Below, in pieces: positions 10,830 to 20,730 of a stretch of DNA of 48,665 nucleotides (position 1 is its first letter; every line of letters begins with the position of its first letter). The notes beneath the pieces were generated by a model that made no database searches, was not told where the DNA came from, and worked only from the letters and a program-made list of their open reading frames with translations. Source of the DNA: Monosporascus cannonballus. Taxonomy: Eukaryota > Ascomycota > Sordariomycetes > Xylariales. The translations under genes and the position numbers were made by a program. Where the stretch lies: assembly GCA_004154925.1 (NCBI GenBank), contig QJNS01000387.1, forward strand, positions 1-48,665. Reading direction: 5' to 3'.

Positions 10830-11581
10830 CTTCAGTGGAAGCAGTCGCAAGCCTAATCCCGTACGCGCCGATGGAAGAATGCACTCTTATAGCGTCGGTC
10901 CCGAAGTTCAAACGTGTATCGAAATGCGCGTTTCATCAGGTCGGTATGGGAACAGCGTTGTCGGAGGGGACCTGAAATTATAGCGGTGAGGAAGGGCAGT
11001 ACTGTGTTGATAATGATTAAGGTTAGCTGATAACGAAGATAAACAGAGAGCAAATATACGTCGGGGGGAAACGCGTGCAAGTGGATGTGGTGGATATTGT
11101 GCCACCACCAATAACCTTCCCTGCATTCCGGTTATTGGTGTGAGATTCAAGACCTGGTAGTGTCCCGCCATAGTGTGGGGCCTCACATTTTTCGGCACTC
11201 CAGGTCTGACAAATGGCAATACAATTAAGCCTGCAGATCTTATCCTACGAGGTACGTACCTTATCCGATTATCTGGGGTCTGCGCTTGCGGCAAAAAAAT
11301 CGTCACCCGTCCCCAAAGCCTCTGGGTAAGGGTCTTTTTACGGCCGCTAATTTCTTTCCGAGGGCATATCATGTACTGGAGTTGACTGACTTGGACTATT
11401 ATTGCTATCTGCATGTACATTACATAGAGGCAACGCTTTTTCCTTTTCTTTCTAAGCTATCTTATCTCCTGGTTCATCTACTCGCATCCTTTCCCAATGG
11501 TTGGTTGAAGGATCGCTCCGGATACTCTAACCTTCGACGGCAGGACGGCGTATAAACCACATGCCCGCACGGATGACATGA
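10830..11581. promoter_or_regulatory. Divergent intergenic region between Rrp47 and ApbA-like genes
   Basis: The upstream regions of both flanking genes lie here. A CCAAT box is visible at 11494-11498. Pyrimidine-rich sequence at 11440-11495 resembles a fungal 5' UTR/promoter. No other gene is recognised; the missing first exon of the ApbA-like gene, if it exists, should be in this stretch. Confidence 0.45.
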
Positions 11582-13189
11582 GATCACGTCTTGACTCACG
11601 ATAAACTATCCAACCTGTCTTCCTACTTTCTCCGCCAGCCTCTTTCGCGGGCTCCAGCGCGAATACCTCATAGGGCGACGATATGGTTTCGCGATAACCT
11701 CTTAGTGGGCCGGGGGGCCACCAAGCATCTCTCCTCCGTGGCCTCCACCGCCCAGGGCCTCTCTTCACGCCCAGATGGTTCCCATATTGATCGTCCGTCA
11801 GATCTCCTCCCTACTTTGCAGCCACAGGGGAACTCGACGGATAAGACAACGCAAAGTCACCCGTTCTATGACCCACCACCAAATTCAAAACTACCTCCAA
11901 CGGCCACGACACCTCTGTACTCGAATAAGGGGGAACTGAACAACCTTCGCCCCGATCTCGCAGACTCTGCTGCTGAGGAGCCGCCGGGGCCAAGTAACAT
12001 CAGACCCGTCGAGGGACAGCCGTCTGCCTTGGAGCTGTCCAGGCAAATATACATCGTAGGCTTTAGAAACAGAGCCAGGTTCATCGCGCATTCGCTTGCA
12101 CCGATTCCACAGATACCCCCGGTGCGAATCTTGGCCCACCATCGCTCAGAGGCCTCGGCCAAATGGCTCGAGGAAGGGAAAGCCATCGACCTACATGACG
12201 CCCGCGGGAAGCTCCTGTCGTCCCACCCGATCCACTGTCCGGAACACGTCGGACCCCGGTTTGGTGCTCCTGGTTTTTCGCGCTGGGATGGCGGCTTTCT
12301 CGACAACATAGTCGTCGATACGGGGATAGCGGCTCTTCACCCCACATTAAGGGCTTTGCGGCATTCTATCGATAATCGAACAACAATTTGCTTAATCCAA
12401 GAGGGGCTGGGGGTCATCGAGAAGCTTAATGAAGAGATATTTGATGACCCGGCCGTGAGGCCCACGTATATCCTCGGTCACATGACCCATCACCTAGCGA
12501 GGCACATGGGTACTTCCATGGCGTTGAGGCATAAGGGCAACAATGGGCAGTTATTGCTCTCGGCTCTCCCACGAGAGGAGGATCATGGCTTGGAAGTGGC
12601 ACTGCGCGACCATTTCATCGGCATTCTCTCTACGAGTGAGGCCCTCCACCCTGTGGGACTATCCTGGATAAAGTTCCTGCACAGGAAGCTGCCCGGCATG
12701 ATCTGGTCCTCCCTGGTCGACTCAATATCGGTCATTCTAGGGTGCAGATATGATCAGATCGTGAAAGATACACATGCAAGAAGGCTCTGGTATGCCCTAC
12801 TGGACGAAACGTTATACATCGTTAGCTCGCTGCCGGAATTCAAGGACAAACCGAATCTGCTCAAATACTTCACCAGAGAGGAGTTCAGAATGCATCTCAA
12901 GCACAGGCTAGATAGACAAGGTCCGATGTACAGCGAATGGATCTCGCTGATCCGGAGGGGGGATATCACGCCGGTGAACTTCATCAACGGTTACTTCGTC
13001 AGGAGGGCCCAGGAGCTGGGTCTCGACCACAGAGTGAACAGCCTGGTCGTCTCGATGGTGAAGGCGAGGCATCAGGCCAGAATCAGGGAACTAGACGCCG
13101 ACATTCCGTTCGGGTCGAAGCCGTATATGACGGACAGCGACAAACTAGGGGGCCGGATAAACGAGGACGACTCGGATTTTGATCTATAA
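11582..13189 (+). CDS. Ketopantoate reductase-like (ApbA/PanE) protein, 5' end unresolved
   Basis: A frame of over 530 codons ends in TAA at 13187-13189. After about 150 Ser/Pro/Arg-rich residues (an Arg-rich beginning like a mitochondrial presequence) comes the ApbA-type Rossmann start IYIVGFRNRARFIAHSLA, then DNIVVDTGIAALHPTLRALR and TTICLIQEGLGVIEKLNEEI, matching the N-domain of ketopantoate reductases. A helical C-domain spans roughly residues 330-480. The dinucleotide loop reads GFRNRA instead of GxGxxG, so cofactor binding and classical pantothenate-pathway activity are doubtful; it may be a divergent fungal paralogue with another role. The tail is acidic (NEDDSDFDL). The start is open: the frame has no ATG before the middle of the protein, and an in-frame TGA lies at 11579-11581. 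A small upstream exon is likely. One option is ATG 11578 spliced at 11588/11657, but its donor GTCTTG is poor. Confidence 0.82.
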   Translation, partial: DHVLTHDKLSNLSSYFLRQPLSRAPARIPHRATIWFRDNLLVGRGATKHLSSVASTAQGLSSRPDGSHIDRPSDLLPTLQPQGNSTDKTTQSHPFYDPPPNSKLPPTATTPLYSNKGELNNLRPDLADSAAEEPPGPSNIRPVEGQPSALELSRQIYIVGFRNRARFIAHSLAPIPQIPPVRILAHHRSEASAKWLEEGKAIDLHDARGKLLSSHPIHCPEHVGPRFGAPGFSRWDGGFLDNIVVDTGIAALHPTLRALRHSIDNRTTICLIQEGLGVIEKLNEEIFDDPAVRPTYILGHMTHHLARHMGTSMALRHKGNNGQLLLSALPREEDHGLEVALRDHFIGILSTSEALHPVGLSWIKFLHRKLPGMIWSSLVDSISVILGCRYDQIVKDTHARRLWYALLDETLYIVSSLPEFKDKPNLLKYFTREEFRMHLKHRLDRQGPMYSEWISLIRRGDITPVNFINGYFVRRAQELGLDHRVNSLVVSMVKARHQARIRELDADIPFGSKPYMTDSDKLGGRINEDDSDFDL

Positions 13190-13607
13190 GGTCCTCTTGC
13201 CTCATTGTATATATAGAACGCGCATAAGCCCGTCCGCTATGTGAATATGTACAGGATAAAGTTGTATATCTTTACTCATCAATTACTAGCTATGATATTG
13301 CTCAAGACGCCCCCCCTTTAGCCTCTTAAGCATACGTGCTGATGGTAGATATGGTGGCCTTGGCCCCGTGACCAAGCCCCGGAAATACTCATGGCCTGAT
13401 GCATAACTGCAACTGCATGGTAGCTGCATAAATTTTGATTAATCGGTGTATCTGAGTCCACGGTTTAATGATCCGTTTCTCCCCCCACCAACAGCAATAC
13501 TGCCTCTATATAATGCTACCCCACCACGATCTACAATTCTACCTCTAGCAGGCAGTCGCAGCGTCCTACCAACATCACAGAGACCCTACCTAGATGATAC
13601 AAAAATA
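13190..13607. promoter_or_regulatory. Intergenic: 3' end of ApbA-like gene and PDCD5 upstream region
   Basis: About 420 bp between two plus-strand genes. The sequence upstream of 13608 is C/T- and A-rich, as in fungal 5' UTRs; no specific site can be named. Confidence 0.4.
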
Positions 13608-14317
13608 ATGGCCGACGCAGAATTAGAACAAGTACGCACGCCCGCCGCTATCCACCCCGATCACGGGCGCTTCTACGGTGTACATTGTGGTGAAATTCGC
13701 TAACGCCGCGAACAGATCCGAAAGGCTCGTCTCGAGCAGCTCAAGGCGCAAGGTGGGGCAGGCGCCAGCGGCGGCCAGCGAGCCGGCGCGGGCGGCGCGG
13801 CCGGAGGCCAGGACCAGGCTGAGATGCAGAGGCAGTGAGTGGGCTCGTTCTCGTGTCTTACGGCTCCCGCTGTGGAACAGATACAGATGGATGCTACCCC
13901 CGTTCGTCTCCCGTCGCAGGCAAGAAGGTAACTAACGGCCTACTCCCCTCGCGTCAACCCACCCGCCCACCCACGCCTGACCTAGCATCGTCGGACTAAC
14001 TCACGACGCGCCCCCGCGCGCGGAAATAAACAGCCGAGGCGCGGAAGTCGATCCTGGACCAGATCCTGCACCCGGAGGCGGCGGACCGGCTGGGGCGCAT
14101 CCGGCTCGTCAAGGAGCAGCGGGCGACGGACGTCGAGAACCGGCTCATCATGCTGGCGCGCACGGGCCAGCTGCGCCAGAAGGTCACCGAGGACCAGCTC
14201 AAGGAGCTGCTGAGCGCCGTGTCCGAGAGCAGCCGCCAGGCTGAGCAGGAGAAGATCGTCGTCAGCCGCCGCAAGGGGTGGGATGACGACGACGACGATG
14301 ATCTGCTGGACCTTTGA
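13608..14317 (+). CDS. PDCD5: PDCD5/TFAR19 family DNA-binding protein with 8-nt microexon
   Basis: Four exons give 144 residues: 13608-13631, 13716-13834, 13920-13927 and 14034-14317. Exon 1 encodes MADAELEQ; exon 2 starts IRKARLEQLKAQGGAG. The third exon is only 8 nt (GCAAGAAG) between a CGCAG acceptor and a GTAACT donor; it is needed to keep frame and gives MQRQ-QEA-EARKSILDQIL, the conserved family core. Exon 4 continues AADRLGRIRLVKEQRATDVE and ends in an acidic DDDDDDDLLDL. Known family: a three-helix-bundle nuclear/cytosolic protein (yeast Ymr074c, human PDCD5) linked to apoptosis, chaperonin (CCT) binding and DNA binding. A Gly/Ala-rich insert near residues 20-40 is an expansion relative to animal members. 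Introns 1 to 3 are 84, 85 and 106 nt. The gene converges on COQ4, with 262 bp between stops. Confidence 0.93.
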
Positions 14318-14579
14318 GCGGACTTGGTGACTCGGTGGAGGGATGATAGGACGAGGGGTTTGGGGAGGAGACGAGCAGAAGGTGCTGGGCTGAAACAAGG
14401 GGAAAAGGAACGTGCGAAACGGTACAGTCTGACAAGGCATGGCGAGGCGTTATTCAGGGGGTATTTTCCATGCGATGCCACGAAGCTCCTAAGCCCGGTT
14501 CTATGGTATATTAATATACAAACCACGGACGCAGCACTTTGGGCACCGTCTCGTTATCGTTCTTCTCTCTTTCGTCTCC

Positions 14580-15506
14580 TTAACTCGCAACAGCCTGCTT
14601 CGCCGCGGCCCCCCTAGCCCTCCTCCTCTCCTTGCGCTCCGCCTTCCTGATGCTCCTGAGATCGGGCGGGGCCTCGATGCCGAGCCTCCTGCGCAGCTCG
14701 GCGACTTCGGTCTCCATCTCGCACTCCCAGTAGACGTTGATGACCTCGTCGGCGCGGAGGCCGTTGCGCAGGGCCCAGGGCCCGTAGACGGACCAGAAGC
14801 GCGCGCGCTCGGCGGGCTTCAGGGTCGCCACGGCCAGCGCCGCGAGCCCCGTCATCGGCAGCAGCGTGTTGGCGAACTCGAAGGCCTTGAGCGCCACCTC
14901 GCCCTCGCGCACCGTCGGCAGCCCCGTCAGCGCGTGCAGGAAGTCGTGCGACTCGCGGTACCGCCGCATCACGTACGCCTCCTCCTCGTCGTCCACGTAC
15001 CTGACGGGCGCCCGCGTGTCCGGCGTCACGCCCTCCCGGTCCAGCCACGCCGCGTACGTCGCGCCCAGCGTGCCCGCGGGGAGCGCGCGCAGCCGCGCCA
15101 GGTCCAGCGTCGTGGACGTGATCACGGGCCGCTCGCGCAGGATCTGCCGCCCGGTGGCCGAGGATAGCATGGCGTTCCGCAGGCGCCGGATGAAGTACGG
15201 CGACGCCGTCGTCTCGCCGACTACGGCTATCAGGTCCCCGCGCCGGGGGTCCAGGAACGACATGATCCCCGATCCCACGGCCAGCGCTGTGCGCTCGATG
15301 CGCGTCAGCGGTACGTGGCCGGGGTAGTTTGGCGGCGGGCGGCTGAGGACGGAGAATGCCCTGGCTAATGTTGTTGTTGGTTGTTGTGTTGGCGGGGAGG
15401 CTAGCGGTGATTGTTGGTGGGATGTGGCGGCTATGGCGGAGGAGAGGGGCGATATGGCCCTGCTGCTGCTACGCAGGCAGCGTAGGCAGGTTGTTGGAGC
15501 TTTCAT
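14580..15506 (-). CDS. COQ4: COQ4, mitochondrial ubiquinone biosynthesis protein
   Basis: A single exon of 308 residues from the ATG at 15506; the further upstream frame begins at TTG and is not used. The N-terminus is rich in Ser, Arg, Ala and Thr with almost no acidic residues up to about 70, a mitochondrial presequence. The mature part starts near [20 protein letters not shown]. The COQ4 hallmark HDxxH-x11-E is exact: His187-Asp188-Phe-Leu-His191, then Glu203. Known role: matrix-side component of the CoQ synthome on the inner membrane; it organises the complex and takes part in processing the ring C1 position during ubiquinone synthesis. The C-terminus is basic ([13 protein letters not shown]). 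It is transcribed divergently from MIX17 across 519 bp and convergently with PDCD5. Very GC-rich third positions make a strong contrast to the transposon half of the window. Confidence 0.96.
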   Translation of the reverse strand: MKAPTTCLRCLRSSSRAISPLSSAIAATSHQQSPLASPPTQQPTTTLARAFSVLSRPPPNYPGHVPLTRIERTALAVGSGIMSFLDPRRGDLIAVVGETTASPYFIRRLRNAMLSSATGRQILRERPVITSTTLDLARLRALPAGTLGATYAAWLDREGVTPDTRAPVRYVDDEEEAYVMRRYRESHDFLHALTGLPTVREGEVALKAFEFANTLLPMTGLAALAVATLKPAERARFWSVYGPWALRNGLRADEVINVYWECEMETEVAELRRRLGIEAPPDLRSIRKAERKERRRARGAAAKQAVAS

Positions 15507-16025
15507 CTTTCCGAACCACAAGTGTAGGTACGCACTGATGCCTTCTAACGGAATGTGCCCTCAAGACAGGCTCTCTATACTTACTTATGTTGGGGTGAGC
15601 ATGCTGAAGTCTACCTACTACTTCGTATGATCGGTCAATGAACGATCGAACGATTGAGCTTCAAGCTCGATATGTACATATCGGGGCCCCGCCAACGCAA
15701 CATGCAATTATTGAAGGCTCGGGATAAAGGACCCCTGAATCGCCGACCTTCTAGCGTCACGGGCCAATTCCACGGATGGGGATTGGCCACTCGCTTGGTT
15801 CCCCCGGACTTTCGGCTTTTTGCTGCGACTGGTGTTCCTTGCACTTGCATCTTTTTTCCTTAAAGCCGAAACTTATCCGACTCCTTCCGCTTCCATCTTC
15901 AACCCTTTCGTCGCCTCCGTTCCCAACACACCAATTCCGAGTGAGAACCAACCGCTACAGCAACAAAACCCAACCCTTTCGCACACCTACACGAAAGACA
16001 CATAACTCACCCAGATACCGTCAAG
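15507..16025. promoter_or_regulatory. Shared divergent promoter of COQ4 and MIX17 with two CCAAT boxes
   Basis: 519 bp separate the two ATGs. A CCAAT at 15764-15768 and an inverted CCAAT (ATTGG) at 15782-15786 lie 18 bp apart near the middle. CCAAT is the binding site of the Hap2/3/5 (CBC) complex, which activates respiratory genes in fungi; both flanking genes are mitochondrial. The C/T-rich run at 15870-15990 is typical of a fungal 5' UTR of MIX17. Sites are seen; regulation is inferred. Confidence 0.55.
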
Positions 16026-16576
16026 ATGCCTCGCCAACGATCCGCCGGCCGCCCCGCGCCCGCCCGTCCCAGCGTCCCCTCCCGCGCCGCCCCTCCCCAG
16101 GCGCAGCAGAAGCGCCCGGCGACGACGTACGCCCCCTCGCAGGGCGCGCAGCACGCGCCCCCGGCCGCGGGCCCCGCCGCCACGCAGCAGCCGTCGCAGG
16201 GACCCGGTCTCTTCGGTCAGATGGCCAGCACCGCCGCGTACGTACCTCTGCATCTACCTCTCTCTTACACACAACACATCCCCCAAGATGAACGAGGTGA
16301 GCTAACACGGTGGATGAGGCGAACAGCGGTGTCGCGGTAGGCTCCTCGATCGGGCACGCCATCGGCGGCCTCTTCTCGGGCGGCGGCTCCGGCGAGCCCG
16401 CGCCGGCGCCCCAGGACCAGGCAGCCCAGCAGCAGCAGAATCAGTGGGGCAACAACTGCGCGGGCGCCACGCAGAACTTCACCAAGTGCATGGACGACCA
16501 CCAGGGCAACATGCAGATCTGCGGCTGGTACCTCGAGCAGCTCAAGGCCTGCCAGGCCGCCGCTAGCCAGTACTGA
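16026..16576 (+). CDS. MIX17: MIX17/CHCHD2-CHCHD10-like twin CX9C protein
   Basis: Exon 1 (16026-16237) and exon 2 (16327-16576) across an 89-nt intron (GTACGT...GAACAG) give 153 residues. The start context is AAGATGCC. The N-terminal half is basic and Pro/Ala/Gln-rich (MPRQRSAGRPAPARP), a weak mitochondrial targeting region. The middle carries the conserved hydrophobic Gly-rich helix restored by splicing, MASTAAGVAVGSSIGHAIGG. The C-terminus has a perfect twin CX9C motif: C115-x9-C125 and C136-x9-C146. Known family: yeast Mix17/Mic17 and human CHCHD2/CHCHD10, imported into the intermembrane space by the Mia40 disulfide relay and associated with respiratory chain function and cristae organisation. 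Its partner across the divergent promoter is COQ4. Confidence 0.95.
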
Positions 16577-16953
16577 GAAGCTTACCTTGCCCTTGTGTAG
16601 ATAGGGATGGGTGATGGGCGATGAGTGATTGATGGACGAAGGGGTGTGAGTAGTTGGAGGACGTGGCATATTTGAGAGTGATGGGGTAGAACGGAGGGGA
16701 AGAACAGCTCGCATGCTTCGGGCGATTACGTTGTCTTGGGACTGGTCAAAGCCATTGCCTACGGACCCAGCAAGCAACAACAGCATTTAGAGGATAGGGA
16801 TCTTAGTGGTGAAGCTAAACTCCCCTTTATTGTACAATCAAATACAATAGCACAACAAGAATCATGGCTTAATGCCAGTCCCGTCGTAAATCTAGTGGTA
16901 ATTATACCGGCTCATGCGTGGTCAACTTTGCGCAGGACTCCCCTACTTGACGA
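16577..16953. other. Convergent intergenic region, 3' UTRs of MIX17 and UBX gene
   Basis: 377 bp between two converging stop codons. No gene or repeat is seen. Confidence 0.5.
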
Positions 16954-18840
16954 TTACCGCTCACCTCCATCCTCATCGTCATCTCTCCGCGGTTCGAAGT
17001 TAAGCTTTATGCCGTCCGTTAGCAACCAGCTCATCCACCACTCTCCTAGTATCAAAACCAGAAGCAAAATAACGGGGAAGCACTTACCGAATTCCCATTA
17101 TAAAACTGCGCGTCCCTCCTGCGATCCTCCGCATTGTCGAACCCCCTGATCCGCGCCGAGGAGGTCGTTCCCCTCGCCGGCGCATCATCCAGCTCAACTT
17201 CATCCCCACCAGAACCTCTTCTTCCCACCTCATCTCGCCGTTGCCGCCGCTGCTGCGGTCCTCCCCGGCCCCAGCCGAACAAGAACCCCGCGAGCATCCC
17301 CAGGATACCCGCCGGAATGCCCCAGACGAACGCGAGCGCGCGCCATAGCAAAGAGCCGCCGTCGGGAGAGGAGGAGCGGCCGTAATACGCCTCGGCGAAC
17401 TGGGGTACGGGGACCAGGACCAGTGTCGCGGAGGGGGTTAAGCCTAACTCCGCGAGCGTCGACCCGGTCTCCTCGCCGGCGTCCACGGCCCGGTTCGGCA
17501 GCGGCGTCAGCACCACGCGGAACGTGTACGGAGCGTCGCTGCCGTCGGTGCGGTTCGAGTCGATCCACGGCCGCACATCGCCCGATAGCGTGCCCGACGC
17601 TGGGAACCGCGCGCGCATCGTCGAGCCGTCAAGGAGGCGGACTTGTAAGTTGCAGTGGTCACTGCCAGCTCCTCCCCGGGCCCCTGTTCTGGTGTTGCTG
17701 GTAGGAGACGTAGTACCGACGGACGGGAGCGGAGACGACGATCCGTCGAACCCGTAGTTACCGCCGCTACCACCATCGCTAGGAGCCTCGGGGTCGGTCG
17801 CCTGTGCGAGCAGCCTCGCCTGCCGTTCCTGCGCCTCCCGCTCCTTGCGCTCGAGCCGGTCGTCCTCGATGCGCCGGAGGATGCGCCGCCGCTCCTCGGC
17901 CGCCTGCTGCTTGCGCTGGCGCAGCTCGTCGGCGTACTTGCGCTCCGCGGCCTTGACGTTGTTGTTCGCCGACGAGGACTCCGCACCGCTCGGGTCCACC
18001 ACCTCCCTGCGCGCCTTCGCCCGCGCCTCCGCCTCCGCCTTCGCTGCTGCGTCCTTCGCCTTCTTGTCAGCTTCTAGGCGCTTCGCGCGCTCGGCCAGTG
18101 CGGCGCGGACCCGTGCGTCTTGCGTCATGCCTCCCGATGACGACGCTGGTGGTGGTGCGCCGTTTCCTTCTGCGGTTGGCGTTGCTGGCGCTGCTGCTCG
18201 GCTTTGCTCCAGGGTCTGGGCCGCCGGGGTAGCAGTTGCCCGTGGTTGCTGTTGATTTTGGCCGCGCGGGATCCCGAGAGCGGCGTGTGCTCTGCGCAGA
18301 AACTCCTCCCTGGACGTCCCAGCTGCGATGTACTCCTTTAACTGACCGTTCCTACGCCACGTGTAAGCAAGCATCCCGATCTCAAAACCATGATGGCCAT
18401 CGGCTCGGCCCGGAACGAATGATGTCCCCGGGTGGTCGCTTCTGACATACTGTATCATCACCAAAGTAGGCTTCCGAGGCACGGGGAACAGAGCTTCGAG
18501 ATACCCTGCCTCTTGAGATCCGGCCTGCAGCCGCAAGGCTACCGCTTGGCTCTCGAGGGATGATTTCAGCTATTCCACATGTCAGCATATCAGCCTAACA
18601 GTAAGTGGCGGGATGGGGGCTTGGTTACGGATTCATCTGCGAGGAAACCATTTTCCCACAGCTCGCTCTCGCTCCCTTCGTCTAAGTAGTCGGGCAATTA
18701 GTAGACTGAACACAAGACGTGATTGGTCTGACAGCGCTAGTCTGGGTGAGTAGGTATGTACCGGTGACGAAACAGACGACTAGCTTTGCCTCCTGGAGAG
18801 CCGTGTTGATGCCCTCCTGCAAGCTGCCCTGGAAGAACAT
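16954..18840 (-). CDS. UBX-domain protein with thioredoxin-like N-domain and C-terminal membrane segment
   Basis: Five exons on the minus strand give 521 residues: 18840-18762, 18681-18629, 18569-18451, 18351-17088 and 17004-16954. The start MFFQGSLQEGINTAL and the spliced run LWENGFLADESLKSSLESQA form a UAS/thioredoxin-like domain (about 1-115). A charged coiled coil follows (158-266), then a UBX domain (316-399: CNLQVRLLDGS...FRVVLTPLPNR), a hydrophobic stretch 417-444 (WGIPAGILGMLAGFLFGW) and an acidic tail. This order resembles human UBXN4/erasin, an ER-membrane recruiter of the p97/Cdc48 ATPase for ER-associated degradation; that role is inferred. The UBX S3-S4 loop reads TPLPNR rather than FPR, so p97 affinity may differ. 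The last intron ends in a less common AAG acceptor. Retained reading of intron 3 (99 nt) leaves the frame open, which hides the true start at first sight. Confidence 0.92.
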
Positions 18841-19398
18841 GGCGGATACTCAAGCCGCCGCTTTCAGTTTGTCGAGGAGATGGTTCTCTAGATATATAAG
18901 CAGAGGACCAAGTGGCGGAGGGTTGAATGTCGCCTACGTGTTACGTGTTCGGTCGTGCTATTTTATGGTAGTCCTAGATACAAGAATATATGGGGACGCA
19001 TATGCGACTTTTTGTTGTCTGGGATACGAAGTGCTTCTGGCCTAAGTTCAGTCCTTAAGATGGACGATGCGTGAGTTCAGTGGGATTCTCATCTCAATCT
19101 GGCGAGGGAGATGCAGCCGCTGCCCTCTGAGGCCATGTCATCAGCATATATGTGACGGGCCGGGACCAGCTGAAAGGGTGTGATGATTTCAATATGACAG
19201 AATATCCCGCTACAAGAATATGCACCGTATAAGCTCAGGTTCCCTTGCTGGGGAGCTAATGCATGCCCCGCCAAGAGCTCCATTAAAGTTAATATGGAGC
19301 TTCACAGTCGAGACCCGTGCTTGACATACGACGATATATCTTTGACGATCCTTGCTCGGCGGTTGTCCGGACGCCGACAGAAGATCAATTTCACACCA
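18841..19398. promoter_or_regulatory. Divergent upstream region of UBX gene and SURF1
   Basis: About 450-560 bp depending on the SURF1 start chosen. No CCAAT box or other site could be named, unlike the COQ4-MIX17 promoter. Confidence 0.4.
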
Positions 19399-20590
19399 AT
19401 GAAGTCCCCTAACTGGACAAGCACAGGGCGCACGCTCGCCCAGCGAGTCGAGCGCGCCCTCGAATCCCAGATCCGCACCTCTCCTCGCACCGCATCCACA
19501 TCCCGCACCGTCGTCTTCCGGCATCAACCGTCGCATCCGGGCGCCCACGGCAAAGCACCACCAACAACACCATCCTCGATCCGCACATTCGCGCAGACGC
19601 CCCGCGCGCGCCAACGGCAGCGACAAGCGGCCGCCGACCCGAGCTTCAGCAGCATCGTGGACAACCCGCCGGAGCTGGTCCGCGCCGGCGGGAGGCGGCA
19701 CGGGTGGGGCCTGCTGGTGCTGGCGGTGATACCGGCGACGGCGTTCGCGCTGGGGACGTGGCAGGTGCAGCGGCTGGGGTGGAAGACGGAGCTCCTGGCG
19801 CGGTGCGAGGACCGGCTGGTGCGCGACCCCCTGCCGCTGCCGCCGCGCGTCGACCCGGACGCCGTGCGCGACTTCGACTACCGCCGCGTCGTGGCCCGCG
19901 GCCGCTTCCGCCACGACCGCGAGATGCTCGTGGGCCCCCGCATGCGCGACGGCGAGCAGGGCTACATGGTCGTCACCCCCCTCGAGCGCCTCGACCAGGG
20001 CGGTCCCGGCGCCACGGTGCTCGTCAACCGCGGCTGGATCAGCAAGAAGATGCGCGACCAGCGGAGTCGCCACCCCGCGTCGCTGCCAAGCGGAGACGTC
20101 GTCGTGGAGGGCCTGCTGAGGGAGCCGTGGAAGAAGAACATGTTCACGCCGGAGAATAGGCCCGATATTGGGGAGTTCTACTTCCCCGACGTCAAGCAGA
20201 TGGCTGCGCTGACGGGGAGTCAGGAGGTCTGGGTCGAGCAGACAATGGGTGAGTTTTATAGATGCTTTAGGCGGGATATTGGTTGATGTCCTTTTTGGTC
20301 TCTTTGCTAACACTGTATGTCGTGCAGAGCCGGATCTCCTACAGGCTCTGGAGTATGAGTCTAAGGGCATCCCCATTGGCCGAGCCGCCGAGGTCAACTT
20401 GAGGAATAACCATGCCCAGTACATATTTACATGGTAAGCTCTACCAAATCACCCCCCTCGTTCCCCCCAGTTCTCATGGTATCTTAGGTATGGACTCGCA
20501 GTAGCGACGTCCATCATGTTCTATATGGTGGTGAAAAAGCCCCCTAATGATATCGCACGCCGCGTGCGACAGAATAAGGATTGGTCATAG
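19399..20590 (+). CDS. SHY1: SURF1/Shy1 cytochrome c oxidase assembly protein
   Basis: Three exons end at 20248, 20433 and 20590; introns 20249-20327 (GTGAGT...GTGCAG) and 20434-20487 (GTAAGC...CTTAG). From the ATG at 19399 it has 352 residues; an in-frame ATG at 19294 would give 387. I prefer 19399 because it gives a basic, acid-poor presequence (MKSPNWTSTGRTLAQR), while the extra 35 residues are partly acidic. Motifs in order: first membrane helix (GLLVLAVIPATAFALGTWQ) running into GTWQVQRLGWK; DFDYRRVVARGRF; GYMVVTPL; VLVNRGWIS; and, after splicing, a C-terminal helix (GLAVATSIMFYMVV), the classic two-helix SURF1 layout. Known role: inner-membrane factor that helps heme a insertion into Cox1 during complex IV assembly. 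It converges on the CENP-T gene with only 140 bp between stops. Confidence 0.95.
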
Positions 20591-20730
20591 TCCGAGATGG
20601 TAGGAATGTCATCGCCCCTTGATCGTAAGACGCTTCCAACGATCCGATTCTCTGAAATCTATTGGCCGTGGATTGAATACCACGCCAACCCCTTGCAGTT
20701 GACGGCTAGGGGGTCTGAGAGCCCACGAGT

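Noticed and set aside
11478..12347. Several minus-strand frames opposite the ApbA-like gene
   Set aside because: No conserved motif; they are shadows of a GC-rich coding strand.
14614..15048. Alternative long frames over COQ4, and similar ones over SURF1 and UBX
   Set aside because: Arg/Ala/Gly-rich composition is typical of shifted frames in GC-rich genes.
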